Shown: in pieces, positions 1 through 9,251 of the stretch
How the letters are laid out: the number at the start of each line of letters is the position of its first letter
How positions within the stretch are numbered: the stretch's first letter is position 1
Assembly: GCA_963722665.1 (NCBI GenBank)
Contig: CAVRNW010000043.1
Location: 52,748-116,747 of the forward strand
DNA length: 64,000 nt
Reading direction: 5' to 3'
Origin: Site-B1 sp963722665
GTDB taxonomy: Bacteria; Bacteroidota; Bacteroidia; Flavobacteriales; Flavobacteriaceae
Made by a program: the position numbers and the translations under genes
The notes under the pieces: generated by a model
Told to the model about the DNA's origin: nothing
What the model saw: the letters and a program-made list of their open reading frames with translations, nothing else
Databases searched by the model: none

Positions 1-1
1 A

Positions 2-1894
2 GATATGGGAGCACTTATTGCTGGTGCTAAATATAAAGGTGAATTTGAAGAACGATTAAAAGCAGTCATTAAAGAAGTTACAGAAAGTGATGGAGATATT
101 GTTTTGTTTATTGACGAAATTCATACACTGGTTGGTGCTGGTGGTGGACAAGGAGCCATGGATGCTGCAAATATTTTAAAACCTGCATTAGCTCGAGGTG
201 AATTACGTGCTATTGGAGCAACTACTTTAGATGAATATCAAAAATATTTTGAAAAAGACAAAGCCTTAGAACGACGTTTTCAAAAAGTAATGGTTGATGA
301 ACCAGATACCGAAAGTGCAATTTCTATTCTTCGTGGTATTAAAGAAAAATACGAAACACATCACAAAGTTCGAATTAAAGATGAAGCTATTATTGGTGCT
401 GTTGAACTTTCTCAACGATATATTACCAATCGATTCTTACCAGATAAAGCTATTGACTTAATGGATGAAGCTGCTTCTAAATTACGAATGGAAATCAATT
501 CTAAACCAGAAGAATTAGATGTTTTGGATCGAAAAATAATGCAATTGGAAATTGAGATTGAAGCCATTAAACGTGAAAAAGACGAGTCTAAATTAAAATC
601 ATTACGGTCTGATTTAGCAAATCTAAAAGAAGAACGCAATGAAGTAAATGCCAAATGGAAAAGTGAAAAAGAAGTTGTTGATAATATTCAACAGATTAAA
701 TCTAATATTGAAAATTTTAAACTTGAAGCAGAACGAGCTGAACGTGATGGTGATTATGGTAAAGTAGCCGAATTACGTTATGGAAAAATAAAAGAAGCAC
801 AAGAACAACTTGAAGTTTTTCAAAAACAATTACAAGAGCAAGCTGAAACGTCTCTAATAAAAGAAGAAGTGACTTATGAGGATATTGCTGAAGTAGTTGC
901 CAAATGGACAGGAATTCCTGTTACGAAAATGCTTCAAAGTGATCGCGAAAAACTTTTAAAACTGGAAGATGAATTGCACAAACGTGTAGTTGGACAAGAA
1001 GAAGCCATTGTAGCTGTAAGTGATGCTGTTAGACGTAGTCGAGCAGGTTTACAAAATCCACAAAAACCAATTGGAACCTTTTTATTCCTAGGAACAACTG
1101 GAGTTGGTAAAACAGAATTAGCTAAAGCATTGGCAGAATATTTATTTGATGATGAAAATGCCATGACACGAATTGATATGAGTGAATATCAAGAACGTCA
1201 TGCTGTAAGTAGATTGGTTGGAGCACCTCCAGGATATGTTGGTTATGATGAAGGTGGACAATTAACCGAAGCGGTTCGAAGAAAACCATATTCTGTTGTG
1301 TTATTGGATGAAATTGAAAAAGCACATCCAGATACTTTCAATATTTTATTACAAGTATTAGATGAAGGTCGCTTAACAGATAATAAAGGTCGTGTTGCAG
1401 ATTTTAAAAACACAATAATTATTATGACCTCTAATATGGGAAGTCAAATTATTCAAGAACGTTTTGAAGCGACAAAAGACATAGATTCAGCTATTGAAGC
1501 AGCAAAAGTTGATGTGTTGGCTTTATTAAAACAAAGTGTTAGACCAGAATTTCTAAATAGAATTGATGACACTATCATGTTTACACCTTTAAGTAAAGAA
1601 AACATCACAGATATTGTTGGATTACAATTAAAAGGAGTCACAAAAATGATTGCTAAACAAGGCATCACATTTGATGCAACTCAAGAAGCTATAAACTATT
1701 TAGCCGAAAAAGGATACAATCCAGAATATGGAGCACGACCTGTAAAAAGAGTGATTCAGAAAGAAGTGTTGAATGAATTAAGTAAAGAAATACTTTCTGG
1801 AAAAGTTACAACAGATAGTATCATCTTATTAGATGCTTTTGATGATAAATTAGTATTTAGAAATCAAGGTGACCTAGTCGAGGAAGAATTATAA
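2..1894 (+). CDS. clpB: ATP-dependent chaperone ClpB, 3' part (N-terminus outside window)
   Basis: Hsp100 disaggregase that works with DnaK to extract proteins from aggregates in the cytoplasm. About 630 residues are visible. The frame is open to the left edge, and the first residues (DMGALIAGAKYKGEFEERL) lie just after the first Walker A motif of the family, so the N-domain and Walker A1 are cut off by the window. Visible: Walker B1 (LFIDEIHTL, near residue 36), the ERRF arginine-finger region, the coiled-coil middle domain (about residues 150-290), the second Walker A (GTTGVGKTEL, near 363), Walker B2 (VVLLDEIEK, near 432) and the C-terminal D2-small domain (NPEYGARPVKR). The second P-loop has GTTG where GPTG is usual, which still fits the motif. 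A hairpin terminator follows. Confidence 0.97.
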   Translation, partial: DMGALIAGAKYKGEFEERLKAVIKEVTESDGDIVLFIDEIHTLVGAGGGQGAMDAANILKPALARGELRAIGATTLDEYQKYFEKDKALERRFQKVMVDEPDTESAISILRGIKEKYETHHKVRIKDEAIIGAVELSQRYITNRFLPDKAIDLMDEAASKLRMEINSKPEELDVLDRKIMQLEIEIEAIKREKDESKLKSLRSDLANLKEERNEVNAKWKSEKEVVDNIQQIKSNIENFKLEAERAERDGDYGKVAELRYGKIKEAQEQLEVFQKQLQEQAETSLIKEEVTYEDIAEVVAKWTGIPVTKMLQSDREKLLKLEDELHKRVVGQEEAIVAVSDAVRRSRAGLQNPQKPIGTFLFLGTTGVGKTELAKALAEYLFDDENAMTRIDMSEYQERHAVSRLVGAPPGYVGYDEGGQLTEAVRRKPYSVVLLDEIEKAHPDTFNILLQVLDEGRLTDNKGRVADFKNTIIIMTSNMGSQIIQERFEATKDIDSAIEAAKVDVLALLKQSVRPEFLNRIDDTIMFTPLSKENITDIVGLQLKGVTKMIAKQGITFDATQEAINYLAEKGYNPEYGARPVKRVIQKEVLNELSKEILSGKVTTDSIILLDAFDDKLVFRNQGDLVEEEL

Positions 1895-1953
1895 AAGTCA
1901 TGTGTGCAATAGTTACACACATTGAACCGTTTTCATAATGGTTGGTTAGTTAG

Positions 1954-1998
1954 AAAGCAACGTGAATCTTGATTAAAGAGAAACGTTGCTTTTTTTTT
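1954..1998 (+). terminator. Rho-independent terminator after clpB
   Basis: An inverted repeat AAAGCAACGT/ACGTTGCTTT, separated by about 17 bases, is followed by a run of T. It lies 60 bases past the clpB stop and before deoC. Confidence 0.8.
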
Positions 1999-2054
1999 AT
2001 AACTATTCTGATTAAAATCATATGTCAAACCTTTAAAAATACTAATTTTACGAA

Positions 2055-2717
2055 ATGGAATTAAATAAATTTATAGACCATACGCTCTTAAAGTCGACAG
2101 CAACAATTTCAGATATTATTCATCTTTGTAATGAAGCAAAAGAACATAACTTTTTTTCAGTTTGTGTTAATAGTTGCTACGTTAAACTGGCCAAAAAAGA
2201 ACTTAGAAAATCAGATGTAAAAGTATGCAGTGTTATAGGATTCCCTCTTGGAGCGATGAGTGCTAAGGCTAAATTATATGAGGCGAAACGAGCAATTAAA
2301 GATGGAGCCGATGAAATAGATATGGTCATTAATGTTGGTTTCTTAAAAAGTAAGAAATACAAAAGAGTAGTAAGAGAGATTCGTTCTATTAAAAGGTTAA
2401 TGCCAAGAAAAAATCTTAAGGTAATTCTCGAAACTTGCTATTTAAGTGAGGAAGAGATCATCAAAGCAAGTAAACTCGCTTTAAGTGCAAAAGCCGATTT
2501 TATCAAAACCTCAACGGGATTCGGAACCAGAGGAGCATCTGTTGAAGACATAAAATTAATGAAAAGTATTGCCGGTTCAAAAATGAAAATTAAAGCATCG
2601 GGTGGCATAAAAGATTCTACAACAGCCCAAGAGTATATAGATTTAGGAGTAGAAAGACTGGGAACCTCTTCAGGAATTGCAATTGTTTCTAATACAAAAT
2701 CCGAAACAGACTATTAA
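2055..2717 (+). CDS. deoC: deoxyribose-phosphate aldolase
   Basis: Cleaves 2-deoxyribose 5-phosphate to glyceraldehyde 3-phosphate and acetaldehyde in deoxynucleoside catabolism. The 220 residues match the usual family length. The Schiff-base lysine is K151 in DFIKTSTGFG. The second conserved lysine is K180 in KIKASGGIK, and the conserved aspartate is about D89 in DEIDMVINVG. The gene lies 15 bases before deoD, so the pair very likely forms one nucleoside-salvage operon: phosphorolysis by DeoD gives deoxyribose 1-phosphate, and DeoC acts after isomerisation. No phosphopentomutase is in the window. Confidence 0.96.
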   Translation: MELNKFIDHTLLKSTATISDIIHLCNEAKEHNFFSVCVNSCYVKLAKKELRKSDVKVCSVIGFPLGAMSAKAKLYEAKRAIKDGADEIDMVINVGFLKSKKYKRVVREIRSIKRLMPRKNLKVILETCYLSEEEIIKASKLALSAKADFIKTSTGFGTRGASVEDIKLMKSIAGSKMKIKASGGIKDSTTAQEYIDLGVERLGTSSGIAIVSNTKSETDY

Positions 2718-2732
2718 TTAATTGACTTAACT

Positions 2733-3431
2733 ATGAGTGTACATATTGAAGCCAAAAAAGGTGAAATTGCCGAAACTATATTACTACCTGGTGATCCACT
2801 GCGTGCAAAATGGATAGCGGATACTTTTTTTGAAGATCCTGTCTGTTTTAATACTGTTAGAAATATGTTAGGTTTCACAGGTATGTATAATGGCAAACGC
2901 ATTTCGGTTATGGGAACAGGTATGGGTGTGCCAAGCATATCAATATATGCACATGAGCTTATTAATGCCTATGGCGTAAAAAACCTAATTCGTGTTGGCA
3001 GTGCAGGTTCGTATCAAAATGACATCAAGATCCGCGATGTAGTTCTGGCCATGGCTGCTTCTTCTAATTCTGGCGTCAATGAGCTTCGTTTTGGAGGTGC
3101 AGACTATGCCCCTACCGCTAATTTTGGTCTTTTCATGAAAGCAGTTGAAGCAGCAAAAAAGAAAAATATTGAAGTTAAGGCAGGAAATGTCTTTACGAGT
3201 GATGAGTTTTATGCAGATGATTTTGAATCGTATAAAAAATGGTCAAAATTTGGAGTGCTGTGTGTAGAAATGGAAGCTGCTGGATTATATACAGTTGCAG
3301 CTAAACACAATGTAAATGCATTGGCCATATTGACTATTTCTGATTCCCTTGTAACAGGAGAGCGCACTACGACCAAGGAAAGAGAAACCACTTTTAAGGG
3401 AATGGTGGAAATAGCCTTAGAATTAGCTTAA
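2733..3431 (+). CDS. deoD: purine-nucleoside phosphorylase (DeoD type)
   Basis: Hexameric-type phosphorylase splitting purine (deoxy)nucleosides into base and (deoxy)ribose 1-phosphate. The 232 residues are normal for DeoD. Visible are the N-terminal phosphate-binding segment LLPGDPLRAKWIA, the GTGMGVPS loop, RVGSAGSYQ, the purine-site VEMEAAGLY, and the catalytic-region aspartate near residue 204 in TISDSLVTGE. It lies directly after deoC and 9 bases before a small lipoprotein gene. Confidence 0.96.
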   Translation: MSVHIEAKKGEIAETILLPGDPLRAKWIADTFFEDPVCFNTVRNMLGFTGMYNGKRISVMGTGMGVPSISIYAHELINAYGVKNLIRVGSAGSYQNDIKIRDVVLAMAASSNSGVNELRFGGADYAPTANFGLFMKAVEAAKKKNIEVKAGNVFTSDEFYADDFESYKKWSKFGVLCVEMEAAGLYTVAAKHNVNALAILTISDSLVTGERTTTKERETTFKGMVEIALELA

Positions 3432-3440
3432 TTTTTTATT

Positions 3441-3956
3441 ATGAAATTATCATTTTTTTGGCTTCTCTCAATTTTCGTGGTTTTTCAGTCATGTTCACAA
3501 AAAGTAAAAGAACAGCAGACTACTACTTCCTACTACTACTTGATCCGCCATGCAGAAAAGGATAGAAGTGATATTCATGATCAGGATCCACATCTTAACG
3601 AAACAGGGTTAAAAAGAGCTCAAAAATGGGCAAAAACATTTGAAAACATCTCTTTTGATGCCATCTATTCAACAGATTATAACAGGACAAGGGAAACAGT
3701 GCATCCTATTTCAGAACAGAAGCAATTAGCAATAAAGATATACGACCCGGAAAATTTCGATCTAACCAACTTCTTGAAGAGCACTAGCGGAAAAACAGTG
3801 TTAATTGTAGGACATAGTAATACGATACCTGGATTAGTAAATAAAATAATTGATCAGGAAAAATATGATCAAATTGAAGACTCCAATAATTCCAATCTTT
3901 ACATTATTAATGGTCAAGAAGGGGATTTATATGATTCTCTATTAGTGATTGAATAG
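3441..3956 (+). CDS. SixA/phosphoglycerate mutase-like histidine phosphatase lipoprotein
   Basis: A 171-residue protein of the histidine phosphatase superfamily. The N-terminus is a lipoprotein signal ending in a lipobox (VFQSC), so it should be anchored in an envelope membrane. The catalytic RH pair (LIRHAEKD, near residue 36), the NETGLKRAQKW helix, the IYSTDYNRTRET segment and the second catalytic histidine (IVGHSNTIPGL) are all present, so it is probably active. The substrate cannot be read from the sequence. It sits 9 bases after deoD and may be co-transcribed. Exported family members of this size are common in Bacteroidota and usually uncharacterised. Confidence 0.85.
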   Translation: MKLSFFWLLSIFVVFQSCSQKVKEQQTTTSYYYLIRHAEKDRSDIHDQDPHLNETGLKRAQKWAKTFENISFDAIYSTDYNRTRETVHPISEQKQLAIKIYDPENFDLTNFLKSTSGKTVLIVGHSNTIPGLVNKIIDQEKYDQIEDSNNSNLYIINGQEGDLYDSLLVIE

Positions 3957-4027
3957 TACCAGTTATCGATTTTTTTTGTATATTTTGACCATTAAGCGAA
4001 TAAAAATACGGCTTATCTATTATTTTG

Positions 4028-4057
4028 TTTGGCACGGTATGTGATTTATTATCTTTG
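4028..4057 (+). promoter_or_regulatory. Bacteroidota-type promoter (TTTG / TAnnTTTG)
   Basis: TTTG at 4028-4031 and TATCTTTG at 4050-4057 are spaced 18 bases apart, matching the flavobacterial -33/-7 consensus. The site overlaps the longest possible start of the next gene, which supports the internal ATG at 4076 as the true start. Confidence 0.65.
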
Positions 4058-4075
4058 GGTAAATGTCCCCAAGTC

Positions 4076-4669
4076 ATGAAAAAAATTATATTATTCTCAG
4101 CTTTTCTTCTTACGTCAATTTTATTGAATGCTCAAGAAAATTGGATCAATTTTAAAGATTATCCAACCGATTTAGTTATAAACATAGAAGAAAGTTCCGA
4201 TTTTCAAGATACTCCTTTTGTATTTATAGATAGGCAGGACAAACCTCACAACTATTTATTACCAGTTAAGTTAATAACAGAGACCTATGAAGGTATCCCT
4301 GATATGGACATTAAAATAAATAGTATTGCCGCCTCTTATGACTCAAAAGGAAGGTTAATGATATATTTTAGAGGTAAAATTGATATGTCGTGTTGCTATC
4401 CTTCTCCTATTTCAATAAAATTTTATGATTCTAAGGGTAATTTAACTCAAATAGCTAAAACTGACATTAAAGGTAATTTTAAAGTAAAAAGTATTAACGG
4501 TAACATAATTGAGATAAGTAAAGGGAGGATCAAATTTAATTTCTCAAAACTTCTAACCTTCGACGGTAATGCAGATGAGCGATATGCCTATATGGGTGTA
4601 TATAAAAAGCCAATTGACCGTCAATATGAATCATCTCAACAATCTGAAATTGTAAATTCTCAAAAATAA
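4076..4669 (+). CDS. secreted protein with D-x-S-C-C core, paralogue 1
   Basis: A 197-residue secreted protein I do not recognise as a named family. The ATG at 4076 gives a clean signal peptide (MKKIILFSAFLLTS, cleavage after LNAQ), whereas a start at 4025 would put a promoter inside the gene. The middle has YFRGKIDMSCCYPSPISI and the C-terminal half has KVKSINGNIIEISKGRIKF, both shared with the next gene (4787-5368). The two are tandem paralogues of about equal length, presumably with a beta-rich fold. The adjacent cysteine pair is conserved in both copies, so it may form a vicinal disulfide or bind metal. Function unknown. Confidence 0.75.
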   Translation: MKKIILFSAFLLTSILLNAQENWINFKDYPTDLVINIEESSDFQDTPFVFIDRQDKPHNYLLPVKLITETYEGIPDMDIKINSIAASYDSKGRLMIYFRGKIDMSCCYPSPISIKFYDSKGNLTQIAKTDIKGNFKVKSINGNIIEISKGRIKFNFSKLLTFDGNADERYAYMGVYKKPIDRQYESSQQSEIVNSQK

Positions 4670-4719
4670 TCCCATATCAAAATAAATAAGAGTTCTATTT
4701 TTAGTTTATTTATTTTCTT

Positions 4720-4727
4720 ACATTTGA
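4720..4727 (+). promoter_or_regulatory. candidate TAnnTTTG -7 box
   Basis: TACATTTG lies 60 bases before the ATG of the second paralogue. No clear TTTG -33 box was found at the ideal spacing. Confidence 0.45.
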
Positions 4728-4786
4728 AATTGGTGTATACCTTTAATCTTTAGAATGTTACAATATATAACTTATATGCGATTCCA

Positions 4787-5368
4787 ATGAAACGAATAGT
4801 AATTTTAGCCATTGTTTTTAGTTTTTTTTCTCTTTCATTTGCGCAAACAAAAAAGGAGTATCAAGATCCTGCTTATTGGATTGATCTAGATCAGAAAAAA
4901 GAAGGTGTAATTGTTAAACTTACCTCTATTGATGGAAAAGTAAATATTTTAAAGGCTCCTGTAAAATTAATTGCTAAAAATGATGGCAGACTTGTTCCAT
5001 TAAATATTTCTATTGACTCCATTAAATACGAAGCGGTTGAAAAAGGCAGACCAATTATTTATTTGGATGGCAAAATAGATCTTTCCTGTTGCAGAAACCG
5101 ACCTTTAAATTTGGAGCTTTATGATAAGGACGATAATTTAATTCAGTTTGCACGAACAGAAGACGATGGTGTTTTTAAACTCAAATCCATCAATGGGAAT
5201 ATTCTTGAGATTAAGAATAACAAAATTAAATTCAATTTTAAGAAAATAAAGACTATCGATGTAAATCTGGATGAACGTTTTGCTTCACTGGAAAGGAATA
5301 AAGTTTTGAGTAGGGAAAAAATTCAAAGGTTAAGAAAAAGAGAAAAAACAAAGATTAAAAACAACTAG
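4787..5368 (+). CDS. secreted protein with D-x-S-C-C core, paralogue 2
   Basis: A 193-residue secreted paralogue of the preceding gene. It has a signal peptide with a likely cut after SFAQ, the core YLDGKIDLSCCRNRPLNL, then LKSINGNILEIKNNKIKF and DERFASLE, which align with the first copy. The C-terminus differs: it is short and very basic (REKIQRLRKREKTKIKNN). The two genes are 117 bases apart and each has its own promoter-like box, so they may be expressed separately. I cannot assign a function. The pair looks like a local duplication followed by tail divergence. Confidence 0.75.
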   Translation: MKRIVILAIVFSFFSLSFAQTKKEYQDPAYWIDLDQKKEGVIVKLTSIDGKVNILKAPVKLIAKNDGRLVPLNISIDSIKYEAVEKGRPIIYLDGKIDLSCCRNRPLNLELYDKDDNLIQFARTEDDGVFKLKSINGNILEIKNNKIKFNFKKIKTIDVNLDERFASLERNKVLSREKIQRLRKREKTKIKNN

Positions 5369-5398
5369 TATTAATAAATATAGAGATACTATCAACCT

Positions 5399-6157
5399 CT
5401 ACTCAACTAATACATTTTCTAATTCTATTTTTGACAGTAAGATAAGTTTATCTTTTTCAAACATTCGATCTAATTCTGTCAACTTAGCTTCCTTTTCTTT
5501 TGGTTTATAGTTTTCGTAATCCACAAATCTGATTCCCTCTATATATCTTTCATTAAAAGCTTTTCTAAATCGCATTCCTCCGCCATTAACATGAAACGAA
5601 TAGGCTAAATAATCAACTTTATTATCTTCCTTCTCAACCCAATAAATAAAGACATCTTCAAAATCATTTCCACCACCAGTTTCATCAAAAGTCACTTTAA
5701 TCTTGTGATATTCTTTATTCTTTATAGTTGTCAAACCCAAATACTGCTTATTAACAGCAGTATCATTTAAACCAAAGGGAAGCACCGAAAAATAATGAAC
5801 AGAATTCACCGAATTTGCAAAATTATCAGCAATACTATCGGGAAGATTCTGAAGTTTGTCATTGATAAATCTCTTAAATCCAGAGTTTGAAAGTTCATCT
5901 CTTATCACTCTGGTCGAATCTATAAAACCCCTTTCTAAAATAAACGAACCATTATTTCTTATGGCTCTATAATCCTTATCCCTGAATTGAAATGATATAG
6001 ATGAATTTTTTATTTTATCCCCGCCAGAAAGCACAATGGATTCATTGATAACATAATTGGCCAAACTTTTCCTGGTTTCTTTTTGCTTGCAAGACAAACA
6101 ACTTATAATAAATATTACGCAATAAAAAAATACTCGGTTCATCATAATTTTTAACAT
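5399..6157 (-). CDS. lipoprotein, DUF6503-like
   Basis: A 252-residue lipoprotein. The signal ends in a lipobox (IISCLSC), with an internal Met at residue 6 as an alternative start. The body resembles the flavobacterial DUF6503 family of outer-membrane lipoprotein-sorting-like beta folds. Visible features are the early SGGDKIKNSSISFQFRDK strand region, the central FDETGGGNDFEDVFIYW and the YLAYSFHVNGGGMRFR strand. It has no enzyme motif that I can see. It is convergent with the tandem paralogues and divergent from smpB. The family assignment is from memory of its pattern and is moderately sure. Confidence 0.65.
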   Translation of the reverse strand: MLKIMMNRVFFYCVIFIISCLSCKQKETRKSLANYVINESIVLSGGDKIKNSSISFQFRDKDYRAIRNNGSFILERGFIDSTRVIRDELSNSGFKRFINDKLQNLPDSIADNFANSVNSVHYFSVLPFGLNDTAVNKQYLGLTTIKNKEYHKIKVTFDETGGGNDFEDVFIYWVEKEDNKVDYLAYSFHVNGGGMRFRKAFNERYIEGIRFVDYENYKPKEKEAKLTELDRMFEKDKLILLSKIELENVLVE

Positions 6158-6211
6158 AGGTCGTAAAGCTACTTAATACTTAACAATAATATTAAATTAG
6201 GGTTAAATTAT

Positions 6212-6219
6212 TACCTTTG
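6212..6219 (+). promoter_or_regulatory. candidate TAnnTTTG box abutting smpB
   Basis: TACCTTTG ends 5 bases before the smpB ATG. If used, transcription would begin at or next to the start codon, giving a leaderless or near-leaderless mRNA. Confidence 0.45.
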
Positions 6220-6224
6220 GCTGA

Positions 6225-6683
6225 ATGCAAAAAAATATTAACATACAAAACAAAAAAGCTCGCTTTCAGTACGAAATACTTGATAAGTACACTGCGGGTA
6301 TAGTGTTGACCGGAACTGAAATTAAATCGATCAGAAACAGTAAAGCGTCCATAGCGGAAAGTTTTTGTGAGTTTAATGATAAAGGGGAATTGTTTGTAGT
6401 TAATATGTCTATTGAAGAGTACATTTATGGCACTTATTTTAATCATAAACCAACAGCTGAGAGGAAGTTATTGCTTAACAAAAAAGAACTAAAAAAACTT
6501 TATAAAGAAGTAAAAAACTCGGGTTTAACAATTGTCCCTTTGAAATTATTTATTAATGATAAGGGATATGCAAAACTTATCATAGCACTTGCCAAAGGTA
6601 AAAAGATCTATGATAAGCGAGAAACCATAAAGGATAGGGATAATAAGAGGAATTTGGACAGAATAAAGAAAAATTTTAAATGA
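6225..6683 (+). CDS. smpB: SsrA-binding protein SmpB
   Basis: Binds tmRNA and brings it to stalled ribosomes for trans-translation. The 152 residues are the normal length. Conserved stretches include NKKARFQYEILDKY, the GTEIKSIRNSKASIAESF strand region, EEYIYGTYFNHKP and ERKLLLNKKELKKL. The C-terminal tail (KKIYDKRETIKDRDNKR) is the element that occupies the decoding centre in the family. The tmRNA gene itself is not in the window. Confidence 0.97.
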   Translation: MQKNINIQNKKARFQYEILDKYTAGIVLTGTEIKSIRNSKASIAESFCEFNDKGELFVVNMSIEEYIYGTYFNHKPTAERKLLLNKKELKKLYKEVKNSGLTIVPLKLFINDKGYAKLIIALAKGKKIYDKRETIKDRDNKRNLDRIKKNFK

Positions 6684-6760
6684 TTAACATGCTTACCGTT
6701 TATCTTACTACAATTATTATTACGTTTACCCGTTAACGACACTAACCCTAACTTTCACAA

Positions 6761-9223
6761 ATGAAGTTGAGATTTTTTCTGTTTCTTTTTTTATTAATAA
6801 CACTTCAATCGTTCTCTCAAATCAAAGGAATCGTTAAAAACGATAAAAATGAACTACTGCCATTTGTAAATATCTATATTGAAAATACCTATAAGGGAAC
6901 TGCCAGCAATTCCGAAGGTGTTTATGAACTTTTAGTATCTGATCCTAAAGCGTACACTATTGTTTTTCAATATTTAGGTTATAAGACAATTAAACGACCA
7001 ATAGAAATAAGTTCTTTTCCTTATGAACTCAATATTGTTATGGAAGAAGAAAATGTTTCGTTGAATGAGGTCGTTATTAATGTTCAAGACAATCCTGCAG
7101 ATAGAATTATTAGGATGGCTATAAAGAATAGAAGAAAGAATCTATCAAAATATGATGCCTTTAAAGCCGATTTTTATTCCCGCGGATTAATACGGATAAA
7201 AAATGCACCTGAAAAAATTTTAGGACAGGATATTGGTGATCTTGGAGGCGGACTTGATTCAACAAGAAGTGGTATCATTTATCTATCTGAAACAATCTCG
7301 AAGATTGAATATAAAAGGCCTGATAAATTAAAAGAAAAAATACTGGCTTCAAAGGTAAGTGGTGATGACAATGGATTTAGTTTTAACAATGCCAATGACG
7401 TGAATTTTAATTTTTATAATAACACCATCGAAATTGAAAACAAGCTCATATCACCCATTTCTGATTATGCCTTTAATTACTATCGGTACAAATTAGTTGG
7501 TGATTATTATGACGACAATGGTAACCTGATCAATAAAATAAAAGTGATTCCCAAACGTAAAAACGATGGTATATTTTCAGGATTCGTTTATATTGTTGAA
7601 GATCAATGGTCATTTTATGCGTTAGACCTTGTTGTTACAGGACAGCAAGCTAAAATTCCCGCAGCCGATTCCATAAAGCTCCAGCAGTCATTTTCCTATT
7701 CAAAAACCGATAAACTTTGGGCTCTAATTTCTCAAAGTATAGATTTTAGTTATAGTGTTTTAGGAATTAAAGGAGATGGAAGGTTTACAGCAGTTTATAG
7801 TAATTATAATTTTAATCCTGAATTTAATAAAAGAACATTTTCCAATGAATTGCTTGCCTTTGAAGAGGAGGCAAATAAAAAGGATTCAACATATTGGAGC
7901 AAAATTCGTCCGGTACCTCTATCTGATGAAGAAATCACCGATTACCTTAGAAAAGATAGTATACAAATAGTCAGGAAATCTAAAACCTATCTGGATTCGG
8001 TTGATGCTTCAAAAAATAAGTTTAAATTAAGTGGTTTGGTAACAGGATTTAACTATTCCAACTCGTACAGAAATTGGAATGTTGGGATTAGCCCGCCACT
8101 TTTAACATTTACATATAACACAGTTCAAGGACACAACGGCAATGTGAACTTCAATTTCAGGAAAAATTTTGATGAATACAGGCGCTATCTTGATATTACC
8201 TTTAAGAACAATTTTGGTCTATCGGACAAAAGATACAGGATGAATGGCAGTCTAACCTACAAATTAAATAATATTTCCAAACCTTTTTTAGGTTTATCGG
8301 GAGGGACAGTAGTAGAGCAATTTAACAGTGCAGAACCCATCTCAAAACGAATAAATTCTTTTAGTACACTATTCTTTGAGGATAATTACATGAAAGTATA
8401 TGATAAGTTTTTCAGTCAAATAAATTATTCCCAGGAACTGTTTAATGGCTTTAGGTTTTATTCAAGTTTAAGTTTTGAAAGACGTAAACCACTTTTCAAT
8501 AATTCTAACTGGTCTGTAACAGACGAACCGGATGATTTTTTAACTAGTAATAATCCTTTAGACGAATCAGCATTTGGGATTGCTCCTTTTGACAAGCATA
8601 ATATATTTAAACTTAACCTAACCGGAAGGATCAGATTTGGCCAAACTTACTTCAGTTACCCTGGAAGTAAAGCAACCATTGTAAATAATAAATTTCCTAC
8701 CATATTCCTTACCTATAAAAAAGGATTTGGTGCTTCAAATTCAAAATACCACTTCAATCAAATTCAGGCACGATTAACTCAAAATTTTGATATCAGTAAT
8801 AAAGGAAATTTTGAATATAACCTTAAGGTTGGTGAATTTTTTAATTCTGATGAAGCTGCATTTATGGATTACCATCATTTTAATGGGAATCAAACGCATG
8901 TTGGTGAAAGTAATTATTTAGATAAATTCAATAATTTACCATATTACTCAATGAGTACAAATAATAGATATGCCGAATTTCATGCTGAGCATAATTTTAA
9001 TGGTTATATATTGAATAAGATACCCTTGCTCAATAAGCTTAATTTTAATCTGGTTTTAGGGGCCCACGCCTTATCTGTTGTTGACCAAAAACCGTATCAA
9101 GAATATACGGTTGGTTTAAAGAACATTGGCTGGGGGAAATTCAGAATATTGCGTTTTGACTATTTAAGATCCTACCAAAGTGGTTTTTTATATGATGTCC
9201 TTATATTTGGTGTAAGTTTGTAA
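6761..9223 (+). CDS. DUF5686 outer-membrane protein with carboxypeptidase-like regulatory domain
   Basis: An 820-residue protein of the DUF5686 type. A signal peptide (cleavage near SFSQ) is followed by a carboxypeptidase-regulatory-like beta sandwich (about residues 21-105, with KGIVKNDKNELLPFVNIYIE and the YKGTASNSEGVYEL turn). The long remainder is rich in alternating aromatic strands and ends in FGVSL, as expected for an outer-membrane barrel. The architecture recalls TonB-dependent receptors without a plug domain. The substrate is unknown. A small secreted NTF2-like gene follows 28 bases later and may be co-transcribed. Confidence 0.85.
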   Translation: MKLRFFLFLFLLITLQSFSQIKGIVKNDKNELLPFVNIYIENTYKGTASNSEGVYELLVSDPKAYTIVFQYLGYKTIKRPIEISSFPYELNIVMEEENVSLNEVVINVQDNPADRIIRMAIKNRRKNLSKYDAFKADFYSRGLIRIKNAPEKILGQDIGDLGGGLDSTRSGIIYLSETISKIEYKRPDKLKEKILASKVSGDDNGFSFNNANDVNFNFYNNTIEIENKLISPISDYAFNYYRYKLVGDYYDDNGNLINKIKVIPKRKNDGIFSGFVYIVEDQWSFYALDLVVTGQQAKIPAADSIKLQQSFSYSKTDKLWALISQSIDFSYSVLGIKGDGRFTAVYSNYNFNPEFNKRTFSNELLAFEEEANKKDSTYWSKIRPVPLSDEEITDYLRKDSIQIVRKSKTYLDSVDASKNKFKLSGLVTGFNYSNSYRNWNVGISPPLLTFTYNTVQGHNGNVNFNFRKNFDEYRRYLDITFKNNFGLSDKRYRMNGSLTYKLNNISKPFLGLSGGTVVEQFNSAEPISKRINSFSTLFFEDNYMKVYDKFFSQINYSQELFNGFRFYSSLSFERRKPLFNNSNWSVTDEPDDFLTSNNPLDESAFGIAPFDKHNIFKLNLTGRIRFGQTYFSYPGSKATIVNNKFPTIFLTYKKGFGASNSKYHFNQIQARLTQNFDISNKGNFEYNLKVGEFFNSDEAAFMDYHHFNGNQTHVGESNYLDKFNNLPYYSMSTNNRYAEFHAEHNFNGYILNKIPLLNKLNFNLVLGAHALSVVDQKPYQEYTVGLKNIGWGKFRILRFDYLRSYQSGFLYDVLIFGVSL

Positions 9224-9251
9224 ACTTGATCGAACTTTTAAATAATATATA

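Noticed and set aside
1262..1290. Possible tRNA T-arm word GGTTCGAA
   Set aside because: The word is coding sequence of clpB, and no cloverleaf can be drawn around it. No tRNA was found in the window.
4025..4075. Longer N-terminus for the first D-x-S-C-C protein
   Set aside because: It would place a good TTTG/TAnnTTTG promoter inside the coding region and put 17 residues before a perfect signal peptide.
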